The translations under genes and the position numbers were made by a program. A stretch of DNA of 64,000 nucleotides, taken from CAZGNZ01 sp964527215. Its GTDB lineage: Bacteria; Fidelibacterota; Marinisomatia; SCGC-AAA003-L08; JACNLC01. The notes beneath the pieces were generated by a model. That model searched no databases, was not told the origin of the DNA, and saw only the letters and a list, made by a program, of their open reading frames with translations. Positions 55,547-62,996 of this stretch are shown piece after piece. Numbering within the stretch: position 1 is the first letter of the stretch; every line of letters starts with the position of its first letter. The DNA lies in the NCBI GenBank assembly GCA_964527215.1, contig CAZGNZ010000003.1, forward strand, positions 80,905-144,904. The letters are read 5' to 3'.

Positions 55547-55562
55547 TGTACGATATCGTACA
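55547..55562. promoter_or_regulatory. Perfect 16-bp palindrome, candidate enhancer site for a sigma-54 activator
   Basis: TGTACGAT meets its exact reverse complement ATCGTACA. It lies about 175 bp upstream of the predicted peptide start site, the normal distance for a sigma-54 enhancer, and the DNA in between is AT-rich. The nearest activator gene is the response regulator at 58306. Confidence 0.6.
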
Positions 55563-55640
55563 GCCACATTATGCAGTATGCGGTGAGCGGGCGCGTCGTT
55601 GAGTTTTGCGTTCCCGGCTGGGTGTGGTTGCGTAGTATAT

Positions 55641-55765
55641 TGGTGTAATAGCGGAATGGGTAAATGGGTGAGTGAGACTTTGCAGAGTGGGTGCAGTCAG
55701 TTGGTTGAGAGGTTTAGTTGTTGAGTGAGGCATTCTCGGCCAGGTGGTGTTGGGTGGTTCGGTGA
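55641..55765 (+). repeat. GT-rich duplicated block, copy 1
   Basis: Shares GCAGTCAGTTGGTTGAG, GGTTTAGTTGTTGAGTGAGG and CGGCCAGGTGGTGTTG with 56641-56750 and 57845-57956, with scattered differences. No coding capacity. Confidence 0.75.
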
Positions 55766-55952
55766 GCGGTCAGTCGCTGGTTGGTTGAATAGTGTAATTG
55801 TGTAATGGCTGAATTGGGCTTACTGACAAAATGCTGTTTAGTGGGAATGGGAAGTCGTCAGTTGGCAGTCGTATGCCCTTGATTGTGACTTTCCAATTTC
55901 AAATTTCGGATTTCCTGTTCCAACTCCAGGTCGATTGCCATCCGGATTGCGG

Positions 55953-56050
55953 TTCAGGATGCATAGTAATAATAGACGATGAATTCTCGGACAGGAACAT
56001 TTTAATCCGGTTACTGGCAATTGCCGGGGTTGGGATCGCTGCATCCTGAA
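55953..56050 (+). repeat. 98-bp inverted-repeat element, copy 1
   Basis: Ends are TTCAGGATGCA and TGCATCCTGAA, a perfect 11-bp inverted repeat. The interior (GAATTCTCGGACAGGAACAT and a GGCAATTGCC palindrome) is identical, as far as I can read, in the copies at 56463 and 57458. Similarity to the second copy continues leftwards to about 55846. Confidence 0.85.
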
Positions 56051-56105
56051 TCCCTTGAGATGGGCTGTTTCCCCGGGAGTGGTGGGGGTTTGGGATGGGT
56101 GATCT

Positions 56106-56248
56106 CGAGAAAAATCTTCAATCTGTGGTTCCACAGACCATTTGGTTAATCCAGATCCACAGCCCTGAAGGGGCTGAAATACGCCAGCCCGGGGCATCGC
56201 CCCGGGAACCGGATAGAATTACGGAAGAACCCTGAAGGGGTACAGGGA
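56106..56248 (+). repeat. GC-rich hairpin block, copy 1
   Basis: Contains CCCGGGGC-ATC-GCCCCGGG and AGCCC-TGAAG-GGGCT hairpins. It matches 57611-57751 almost base for base. Similar GCCCCGGG-type intergenic repeats are widespread in FCB-group and planctomycete genomes, recalled without a search. Confidence 0.75.
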
Positions 56249-56462
56249 TAGAAACAGGTTGAGTAGTCGAGTCGGGTTTCCCAGTTGGGTGTCGTTGAGT
56301 AGTGAGATGGTGAAGTGGCTGATTTAGGTTTTCTGGCATTATACTGTTTTGCAGGAATGGGAAGTCGTTAATTGGCAGTCGTATGCCCTTGATTGTGCTT
56401 TTGCAACTTCAAATTTCGGATTTTCTGTTCCAACTCCAGGTCGATTGCTGTCCGGATTGCGG

Positions 56463-56560
56463 TTCAGGATGCATAGTAATAATAGACGATGAATTCTCGG
56501 ACAGGAACATTTTAATCCGGTTACTGGCAATTGCCGGGGTTGGGATCGCTGCATCCTGAA
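56463..56560 (+). repeat. 98-bp inverted-repeat element, copy 2
   Basis: Same 11-bp terminal inverted repeat and interior as copy 1. The bases following it diverge from copies 1 and 3 after GATCT at 56611-56615, where the GC-rich hairpin block is missing. Confidence 0.85.
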
Positions 56561-56640
56561 TCCCTTGAGATTGGCTGTTTCCCCGGGAGTGGTGGGGGTT
56601 TGGGATGGGTGATCTGGGGGCTTGGTGAAATGGTATAATG

Positions 56641-56750
56641 GTGTAATGGTTAATTGGGTGAGTGAGGCTTCGCAGAGTGGGCGCAGTCAGTTGGTTGAGT
56701 GGTTTAGTTATTGAGTGAGGCATTCCCGGCCAGGTGGTGTTGGGTGGTTC
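56641..56750 (+). repeat. GT-rich duplicated block, copy 2
   Basis: Second copy of the block at 55641; it follows the 98-bp element directly, whereas copy 1 precedes it. Confidence 0.75.
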
Positions 56751-56795
56751 AGTGGTTGTTTGTCAGCACAAGCTCTGAGGAGTACAAGTATTATC

Positions 56796-56866
56796 GCGCA
56801 TTCAGTACAATTTCAGTCAGTCTGAGCGAAGAGCAGACTGTCGAGATTGGATGTTTCATGGTGCGA
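56796..56866 (+). repeat. Duplicated block with CAGTCTG/CAGACTG hairpin, copy 1
   Basis: Shares GCATTCAGTACAATTTCAG and CAGACTGTCGAGATTGGATG with 57284-57352. The loop between CAGTCTG and CAGACTG differs (AGCGAAGAG versus ATTGGAAAG), so the stem is kept and the loop varies. Confidence 0.75.
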
Positions 56867-56940
56867 ATGAGATGTTGTTGTTCGAGTCCCGTCTGATTTT
56901 CGACGGGACGAGTCTATCTCATTCAATGAAAGATCCAATC
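56845..56940. repeat. 96-nt near-palindrome forming a long hairpin
   Basis: Nested arms pair from outside in: GATTGGAT with ATCCAATC, TTTCAT with ATGAAA, GAATGAGAT with ATCTCATTC, and CCCGTC with GACGGG around TGATTTTC. Interruptions are short. A DNA cruciform or a structured RNA is possible; no promoter is evident. Confidence 0.65.
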
Positions 56941-56974
56941 GAGATGAAATTGGTCTGCAGCGCATGTTCTTTTG

Positions 56975-56998
56975 GTTCTTTTCTTCAAAGAAAAGAAC
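56975..56998. repeat. Short A/T-rich perfect palindrome
   Basis: GTTCTTTTCTT and AAGAAAAGAAC are perfect 11-bp arms around CA, abutting the inverted two-hairpin repeat. It could be a bidirectional transcription stop. Confidence 0.6.
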
Positions 56999-57000
56999 AA

Positions 57001-57092
57001 TGAATTTCCCCGCCGCAGAGCGGACGGGGTATCATTAGTGATATAATCATTTTTCATTTCACCGCCACGCCAAATGGCGAATTTTCAACAAG
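57001..57092 (-). repeat. Dispersed two-hairpin repeat, copy C (inverted)
   Basis: On the minus strand it reads TTGTTGAAAATTCGCCATTT, GGCGTGGCGG, then CCCCGTCCGC with GCGGCGGGG and GAAATTCA, matching copies A and B. The spacer between the hairpins differs from A and B. Confidence 0.8.
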
Positions 57093-57283
57093 CAGCGGGG
57101 AATGCACCCAGTTACACTTGTCCGTCAGGAGACGGATTAAAAACCAGCCCACTGGTAGACTCAACGTCAGAGAATTTCATTGCACTGCAAGTGCATTTAA
57201 GGCTTGGCAGAATGGTGTTGGTTGAGTGGTTGAGTAGTGAAATGGTTGATTAGTCAGTGGTCAGTCGGAAGTGTATGTATTAA

Positions 57284-57352
57284 GACGCATTCAGTACAAT
57301 TTCAGTCAGTCTGATTGGAAAGCAGACTGTCGAGATTGGATGTTTCATTGTG
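57284..57352 (+). repeat. Duplicated block with CAGTCTG/CAGACTG hairpin, copy 2
   Basis: Second copy of the block at 56796; the long hairpin downstream of copy 1 is absent here. Confidence 0.75.
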
Positions 57353-57457
57353 TGATTTGGGCTTCATGTCAGGGTGCAGTTTTACAGGGTTTTTGAGGAT
57401 CTCTCTCGATTTCCCAGTTTCCAGTTACAAATTTCGCTCTTCCCGTCCGAATTGCGG

Positions 57458-57555
57458 TTCAGGATGCATAGTAATAATAGACGATGAATTCTCGGACAGG
57501 AACATTTTAATCCGGTTACTGGCAATTGCCGGGGTTGGGATCGCTGCATCCTGAA
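57458..57555 (+). repeat. 98-bp inverted-repeat element, copy 3
   Basis: Same sequence as copies 1 and 2 within the terminal repeats. It is followed, as in copy 1, by the GC-rich hairpin block. Confidence 0.85.
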
Positions 57556-57610
57556 TCCCTTGAGATGGGCTGTTTCCCCGGGAGTGGTGGGGGTTTGGGA
57601 TGGGTGATCT

Positions 57611-57751
57611 CGAGAAAAATCTTCAATCTGTGGTTCCACAGACCATTTGGTTAATCCAGATCCACAGCCCTGAAGGGGCTGAAATACGCCAGCCCGGGGC
57701 ATCGCCCCGGGAACCGGATAGAATTACGGAAGAACCCTGAAGGTGTGCAGG
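57611..57751 (+). repeat. GC-rich hairpin block, copy 2
   Basis: Nearly identical to 56106-56248; the first clear differences appear near the right end (GGTGTGCAGG versus GGGGTACAGG). Confidence 0.75.
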
Positions 57752-57844
57752 GAAAAAAACCGGAAGGATCGGGTGTTGTCAATTGGTCGAGTAGTTGAGT
57801 GGTTTTGGGATGGGTGATCTGGGGGCTTGGTGAAAAAGTATAAT

Positions 57845-57956
57845 GGTGCAATAGTTGATTGGGTGAGTCAGACTTCGCAGGCAGGGTGCTGTCAGTTGGT
57901 TGAGTGGTTTAGTCGTTGATTGAGGCATTCCCGGCCAGGTGGTGTTGAGTGGTTCA
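57845..57956 (+). repeat. GT-rich duplicated block, copy 3
   Basis: Third copy of the GT-rich block, more diverged in its left half. Confidence 0.7.
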
Positions 57957-58305
57957 GGGAGCGGTCCAAATTCACAGTCAAACATAACACGCACCAACAG
58001 AACTCCTGTCTGAACATTCAAATAAAGCTTCCAAAAACACTATATCAAATGGCTTTCAGTTTCAATCTGGTTTCTGATTCGGTTAATAACATGCCCCTCG
58101 TCTGGTATCTGCTGACAACAGGGAAGATTGTTTTCGAAACTATTTTTTTAAGCAATTCATTCTGAAATCCTTCATCAGCCTTGTCTAATCAATCGGGAAT
58201 TGAACTGCCCGGTGTATTTTATAGTTTCCCTTTGTGCTGTAAATTATCAGGGGTAATTAGTATGGTTTCGCCATCGATATTCTATAATAACAACAGTGAG
58301 GATAA

Positions 58306-59682
58306 ATGACCAAACATACGGGACATATTCTGGTAATTGATGATAATGAGGATGTTCTTACGGCTGCCAGGCTTTTCCTGAAACAGCATTACCAGATGGT
58401 TTCCACTGAGCGGGATCCCAACCGGATTCCGGATCATCTGAGAAATGAACAGTATGATGTTATAATGCTGGATATGAATTTTACTGAGGATGTTACCAGC
58501 GGTGAAGAAGGGCTGCAGTGGCTTGAACGCATTCTGGATATCGATCCGGGCGCCGTGGTGGTTATGATTACTGCTTTCGGCGATGTTGACTTGGCAGTGA
58601 AAGCCATAAAAAAAGGGGCAACTGAATTCGTCCAGAAACCATGGCAGAATGAAAAACTGCTAGCTACCATCAATTCTGCCATTAATCTGAGTCTGTCACG
58701 AATGGAAGTGAGCAGACTGCGAGACCGCCAGCAGCAGCTCAGTGCAGACATGGATTTACGCTTTCACGAAATGATAGGAACCTGCAGTGCCATGCAGAAA
58801 GTCTTCGATACAATTGAGAAGGTTGCACGCACTGATGCAAATGTCCTGATAATGGGTGAAAACGGAACTGGAAAAGAGTTGGTAGCCAGAGCCGTTCACC
58901 GCCAGTCCTGTCGTTCAGATGAAGTGTTTATCAGCGTGGATCTCGGAGCCATTGTCCCCACACTGTTTGAAAGCGAACTGTTCGGTCACAGGAAGGGGGC
59001 CTTCACCGATGCCAAGGAGGATCGAACAGGCCGGTTTGAAATTGCATCCGGCGGCACCCTGTTCCTGGATGAAATTGGCAACATTCCGCCGGGATCACAG
59101 GCCAAACTGCTGCGGGTGCTGGAAACACGCTTAATTGAGCCGCTGGGAGCAGTGCGGCCGCGAAATATCGATATCCGCCTGATTTGTGCCACAAATATGC
59201 CGCTGAAAGAAATGATTATGCGCAACGAATTCAGACAGGATCTGCTCTACCGCATGAATACCGTTGAGATCCACTTGCCGCCGCTGAGAGATCGGGGAGA
59301 AGATATTCCTGTTCTGGCCGAACATTTTCTTGGAATCTACAGCCGCAAATATAAAAAACCGATCAAAAGACTGAGCCCCGCTGCCCTGAATCTTCTTCAG
59401 CGCTACCGCTGGCCGGGAAACATCAGGGAACTGAGACATGCTCTGGAGCGAGCTGTAATCCTTGCAGATAATCCGGTTCTGCAGCCTGCTGATTTTCAGT
59501 TTCATCAAATTAAATCTGCCGAAGATTCTCTGTCTTTTGAAACATACAATCTTGAAGAAGTGGAAAAAGCCGTCATCAGAAAAGTGATGAATAAGTACGA
59601 TGGGAATATCACACATGTCGCTCGGGAATTGGGACTGACCCGCACGTCCCTCTATCGCAGAATGGAAAAATATGATCTTTAA
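58306..59682 (+). CDS. NtrC-family sigma-54 response regulator
   Basis: A 458-residue protein in the usual three parts. The receiver domain (about 6-125) has D12/D13, phospho-acceptor Asp56 in IMLDMNF and the K in FVQKPW. The AAA+ domain has Walker A GENGTGKE and Walker B GTLFLDEIG; its sigma-54 loop reads GAFTDA (231-236) rather than GAFTGA. The C-terminal Fis-type helix-turn-helix ends LGLTRTSLYRRMEKY. A GAGGATAA site supports ATG 58306. The next gene encodes its kinase (11-nt overlap). Likely target: the sigma-54-type promoter of the peptide gene. Confidence 0.93.
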   Translation: MTKHTGHILVIDDNEDVLTAARLFLKQHYQMVSTERDPNRIPDHLRNEQYDVIMLDMNFTEDVTSGEEGLQWLERILDIDPGAVVVMITAFGDVDLAVKAIKKGATEFVQKPWQNEKLLATINSAINLSLSRMEVSRLRDRQQQLSADMDLRFHEMIGTCSAMQKVFDTIEKVARTDANVLIMGENGTGKELVARAVHRQSCRSDEVFISVDLGAIVPTLFESELFGHRKGAFTDAKEDRTGRFEIASGGTLFLDEIGNIPPGSQAKLLRVLETRLIEPLGAVRPRNIDIRLICATNMPLKEMIMRNEFRQDLLYRMNTVEIHLPPLRDRGEDIPVLAEHFLGIYSRKYKKPIKRLSPAALNLLQRYRWPGNIRELRHALERAVILADNPVLQPADFQFHQIKSAEDSLSFETYNLEEVEKAVIRKVMNKYDGNITHVARELGLTRTSLYRRMEKYDL

Positions 59683-61018
59683 AAATTTCCGGATCAGATG
59701 CCTGATTCGGATAGCCTTACTTGTATTAACCCTGGGCCTTACGGTTTATTTAATTCTGAATACCCAGCTGTATGCTACCACTCTGATCATGTCTGTACTG
59801 GTGCTGTATCAGGTATACAATCTGATTCGATTTGTGGAAACCACCAACCGAAACCTGAGTCGGTTCCTAAGCTCGATCCGATATTCTGATTTCTCGCAGT
59901 CCTTCACCAGCACAACCAGAGGAACCACATTTGAAGAACTGAATCAGGCTTTCAATGATGTCATTCGGGAGTTTAAGCGAACCCGCACTGAAAAGGAAGA
60001 GCATTTTCAATATCTTCAGACCATTGTTCAGCATGTGGGGGTGGGACTGCTTGCATTTACTCCTGCAGGGCATGTGGAACTTTTCAACAATGCTGCAAAA
60101 AGGCTGCTGAGAATTCCGCACCTGCCCACTATTCAGCATATGGAGAGCCATCACCCTCGTCTGATGCAGAAACTGCTGAAAATAGCTCCAGGTGAAAGGA
60201 TTTTGGCAAAAACATCAGATCGGGAAGACGAAATCCAGCTTTCCGTCGCAGCGACTGAGTTTGTAATGCATCGTCAGCAGTATATCCTGGTTTCCATACA
60301 GAATATCCAGACAGAACTGGAAGAAAAAGAACTGGAATCGTGGCAGAATCTGATCCGGGTTCTGACCCACGAAATTATGAACTCGATCACCCCGATAACA
60401 TCCCTCGCCAGCACTGCAAATTCCCTCCTGAAGCAGGAACTGGATGAATCTCATGCATGTGACGATGAAGTCGTCAGAGATGTCAGAACAGCAGTGACAA
60501 CCATCGAAAAACGCAGCGCAGGACTGCTTAATTTCGTTCAGAACTACCGGCGGCTGACACGTCTGCCCATGCCTGAACGGGAAGTGATCAAAGTAAAGGA
60601 TCTGGTGGACCGGGTGGTTCACCTTATGAGTGAACAGATTGATGCGCTGAATGTATCCTTGCAGGTCGCTGTCCACCCGGCACCGCTGGAACTGGATGTG
60701 GATCCCGGTCAGATTGAACAGGTGCTTATCAATCTGGTTAAAAATGCCTTGGAAGCAGTATCAGGTACATCCGAACCAGCAGTGTTCATCGCAGCAAAAA
60801 TGGATATTACCGGCCGCCCGCTCATCGCAGTATCCGATAACGGTTCCGGTATTTCTCCAGAAATCATCTCGAAAATTTTTATTCCTTTTTTCACTACAAA
60901 AGGGGAAGGATCCGGTATCGGACTCAGTCTGTCAAGACAGATTATGCGGCTCCACAAAGGATCGCTGACAGTCCGTTCAAGAATCGGCGAAAACACAGTG
61001 TTTCTGATGCGGTTTTGA
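59672..61018 (+). CDS. NtrB/NtrY-like sensor histidine kinase
   Basis: A 448-residue kinase with two close N-terminal transmembrane helices (about 10-50) and almost no periplasmic loop, so it senses membrane or cytoplasmic cues. A HAMP/PAS-like linker (about 55-215) leads to the H-box LTHEIMNSITPI with His233, then NLVKNALEAV, DNGSGISPEI and GSGIGLSLSRQI of the ATPase domain. It overlaps the response regulator gene by 11 nt, making a cognate pair. It converges on the minus-strand regulator 80 nt later. Confidence 0.93.
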   Translation: MIFKNFRIRCLIRIALLVLTLGLTVYLILNTQLYATTLIMSVLVLYQVYNLIRFVETTNRNLSRFLSSIRYSDFSQSFTSTTRGTTFEELNQAFNDVIREFKRTRTEKEEHFQYLQTIVQHVGVGLLAFTPAGHVELFNNAAKRLLRIPHLPTIQHMESHHPRLMQKLLKIAPGERILAKTSDREDEIQLSVAATEFVMHRQQYILVSIQNIQTELEEKELESWQNLIRVLTHEIMNSITPITSLASTANSLLKQELDESHACDDEVVRDVRTAVTTIEKRSAGLLNFVQNYRRLTRLPMPEREVIKVKDLVDRVVHLMSEQIDALNVSLQVAVHPAPLELDVDPGQIEQVLINLVKNALEAVSGTSEPAVFIAAKMDITGRPLIAVSDNGSGISPEIISKIFIPFFTTKGEGSGIGLSLSRQIMRLHKGSLTVRSRIGENTVFLMRF

Positions 61019-61098
61019 AATTGCACAAACGTATCAGAAAAATGTTTGTCCATAATCGACGCCACTAAGACGACCCGCCCAGGACAGTCACAATTGTC

Positions 61099-62628
61099 TT
61101 AAACAGAAATTTTTAATTTCCTGATCCGGTTCCTGAGTGTACTCGGATTGATATCCAGCAATGCGGCAGCACCGTTTGGTCCGTGGATTTTCCCATGGGT
61201 TTTTTTCAATGCGAGGGTAATATGCCGAATGTTCACTTCGTTGAGCGTTGCAAAAGATTCCCCGTTATCTTTATACTGTGTGTGTCCAATTCCTGTAGAA
61301 TCAACGGGATGTAACAGACTTCCGAACTCAAGCGGGCCGCGGGGATTCAGTATCAGGGCGCGTTCAATAATATTCTGCAGTTCCCGAACATTCCCTGGCC
61401 AATGATAGGCAGTCAATTCGCATACCGCGTTTTCTGCCAGAACAGGAACAGCAGGGAGTTTCAATTCCTTCACCTTCTGTTGCATGAAAAATTGAACCAG
61501 TGCAGGAATATCTGATTTTCGATTCCGCAAGGCTGGTATTCTGATCGGAAAAACATTAAGCCGGAACAGCAGATCTTTTCGAAAAGTGCCGCTTTCAACC
61601 ATTGAATCCAGATTTCGATTGGTGGCTGCAATGACACGAATATCCAGCTCGATCTGTTCCTGTCCCCCCACACGTTCAATGGTTTTGTTCTGAAGCACCC
61701 GCAGCAGACGAACCTGGGCATGCAGCGGCAGTTCGCCGATTTCATCCAGAAAAATGGTTCCCTTATCGGCACGTTCAAAACGCCCCCTTTTCTGTGACAA
61801 TGCCCCCGTAAATGCCCCCTTTTCATGTCCGAACAACTCACTGTCCAGTAAATTATCCGGGATTGCACCGCAGTTCACGGCAATAAATGGTTTGTTCTTC
61901 CGGTGAGACAATTGATGCAGCGCAGCTGCAAATACATCCTTTCCCGTACCGGTTTCTCCGAGCAGCAACACCGGACAGTCAATATCTGCAACCTGACGAA
62001 CTTTGCTCATTGCTTCGTGCAGCCCGAAATCAGAACCAATTATGTCTGAACCAGAATACTGACGCAGTTCAGACTGAAAATACCGGTTATCATCAGACAG
62101 CAGATTCTTCAGCTGAATCACCTTTCTGTGGGCCAATGCGTTATCCAGAGCAATGACAAATGGTTCTCTTAAAATACCGATCAATTCCGCCTGTTCTTCA
62201 GAAAATGTATCTGTCAATGAAGTGGTCAGCGCCAAACTTCCAAAAATGCGGTCGCCCAATCTCAGTCTTAAAACCATGGCAGCGTTGAAAGTGACGTTCA
62301 GGAACTTCATAACTTCACGACACAAAGGATTGCTGTCCGGATCGTTGAAAATCCGAACATCCGGCTGATCTCCCGTCCGTCTCAGCCGCGGAACCGCCTT
62401 CGCTTCCCGGGATACGGGAATCAGAATATCAAGCAGCTTGCATTCATCTTCAGTGGCGGTGGCAACAGAGTGCATCGTACCGAAATCGGCGTCGTATCGC
62501 TGGAGCGTGATTCGATCAACAGGCAAATACTGCTGCAAATACAACAGACTGTCCTGAAGGGCAAATTCAATTTCAAGCCTTCCGCATATTCGTAAAGTTA
62601 TCTCTCTGAAAAACTCAAATTCATTCAT
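61099..62628 (-). CDS. GAF-domain sigma-54-dependent activator
   Basis: About 509 residues. An N-terminal GAF-like sensor (about 1-165) replaces the receiver, so it likely responds to a small molecule. The AAA+ domain has Walker A GETGTGKD, a canonical GAFTGA loop, GTIFLDEIGELPLHAQVRLLR and RDLLFRLNV-type sensor motifs (here RKDLLFRLNV). A C-terminal helix-turn-helix ends LLDINPSTLRNRIRKL. ATG 62628 has GGAG six bases upstream; the TTG at 62640 is the longer reading. It is divergent from the small gene at 62997, with three palindromes between, the usual layout for a regulator and its target. Confidence 0.92.
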   Translation of the reverse strand: MNEFEFFREITLRICGRLEIEFALQDSLLYLQQYLPVDRITLQRYDADFGTMHSVATATEDECKLLDILIPVSREAKAVPRLRRTGDQPDVRIFNDPDSNPLCREVMKFLNVTFNAAMVLRLRLGDRIFGSLALTTSLTDTFSEEQAELIGILREPFVIALDNALAHRKVIQLKNLLSDDNRYFQSELRQYSGSDIIGSDFGLHEAMSKVRQVADIDCPVLLLGETGTGKDVFAAALHQLSHRKNKPFIAVNCGAIPDNLLDSELFGHEKGAFTGALSQKRGRFERADKGTIFLDEIGELPLHAQVRLLRVLQNKTIERVGGQEQIELDIRVIAATNRNLDSMVESGTFRKDLLFRLNVFPIRIPALRNRKSDIPALVQFFMQQKVKELKLPAVPVLAENAVCELTAYHWPGNVRELQNIIERALILNPRGPLEFGSLLHPVDSTGIGHTQYKDNGESFATLNEVNIRHITLALKKTHGKIHGPNGAAALLDINPSTLRNRIRKLKISV

Positions 62629-62847
62629 GAAACACTCCAATCATCAACCTCAACGGGGTTTTAAACTGTCTTTACCAGGCAACCATTCATCATGACCAGT
62701 TATATGGATCATAAAATTAATAATATTAGTCAAATAACCTAAGTATACCAGGCGATGACAAACCTTATCTGCCTCCAGAATAAACGGCAGTTATCCACCA
62801 TCTGATGATCCCTGAAATCAAACCCTTCGCGCTTGGCAGGCAAATAA

Positions 62848-62914
62848 TTGTCATATATGACAAATTACAACAAAGTAGCCATATATGACAACATGGAATT
62901 GTCTAATATGGCAA
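62848..62914. promoter_or_regulatory. Cluster of three palindromic operator-like sites
   Basis: Site 1 TTGTCATATATGACAA (62848-62863) is a perfect palindrome; site 2 TAGCCATATATGACAA (62876-62891) and site 3 TTGTCTAATATGGCAA (62899-62914) are variants. Centres are 28 and 23 bp apart. They lie in the 368-nt interval between the divergent regulator and its probable target and are the best candidate binding sites for the GAF activator. Confidence 0.75.
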
Positions 62915-62924
62915 CATATTTGTT
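62909..62924 (+). promoter_or_regulatory. Possible sigma-54 promoter for the 62997 gene
   Basis: TGGCAACATATTTGTT has TGGCA and TTG at -24/-12 spacing and the same T-for-C change in the -12 box as the peptide promoter. The start point would be near 62935, giving a leader of about 60 nt. It overlaps the third palindrome, which is odd for an enhancer site. Confidence 0.45.
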
Positions 62925-62996
62925 ATCAACATTCATAAGTATTTGTAAATAAATAATAAAACAATTTTGGCATGAGTTTCGGATAGAAGGAGAGTG

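Larger units (their letters stand above)
55563..58305. other. 2.7-kb gene-free repeat-built interval
   Basis: No convincing gene is present. The interval consists of duplicated blocks: a 98-bp inverted-repeat element in three copies, a GC-rich hairpin block in two copies (56106-56248, 57611-57751), a GT-rich block in three copies (55641-55765, 56641-56750, 57845-57956), a block in two copies (56796-56866, 57284-57352), a 96-nt hairpin, a short A/T-rich palindrome, and one inverted copy of the two-hairpin repeat. Much of it is a simple GT-rich string (GGTTGAGTGG, TAATGGTG). At its right edge lies the promoter region of the response regulator gene. Confidence 0.85.

Noticed and set aside
55838..56197. 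Minus-strand frame of 119 codons over the repeat elements (and similar frames at 56339 and 57382)
   Set aside because: The frames simply follow the duplicated 98-bp and GC-rich blocks, have no ribosome site and contain low-complexity tails; the similarity between them is DNA repeat similarity.
56876..56896. GTTCGAGTCCCGTC looks like the T-arm of a tRNA
   Set aside because: The preceding bases do not pair to form a T-stem, there is no CCA or acceptor stem, and the segment is explained by the long hairpin.
55641..57956. Possible CRISPR array because of many repeated blocks
   Set aside because: Repeats are of unequal length and spacing, spacers are not uniform, and no cas genes are present.
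57920..58165. 81-codon plus-strand frame before the response regulator
   Set aside because: It starts inside a duplicated GT-rich block, has no ribosome site and no plausible protein features.
62967..62983. TTGGCATGAGTTTCGGA as the sigma-54 promoter of the 62997 gene
   Set aside because: The -12 box is poor and the start point would fall within the ribosome site.
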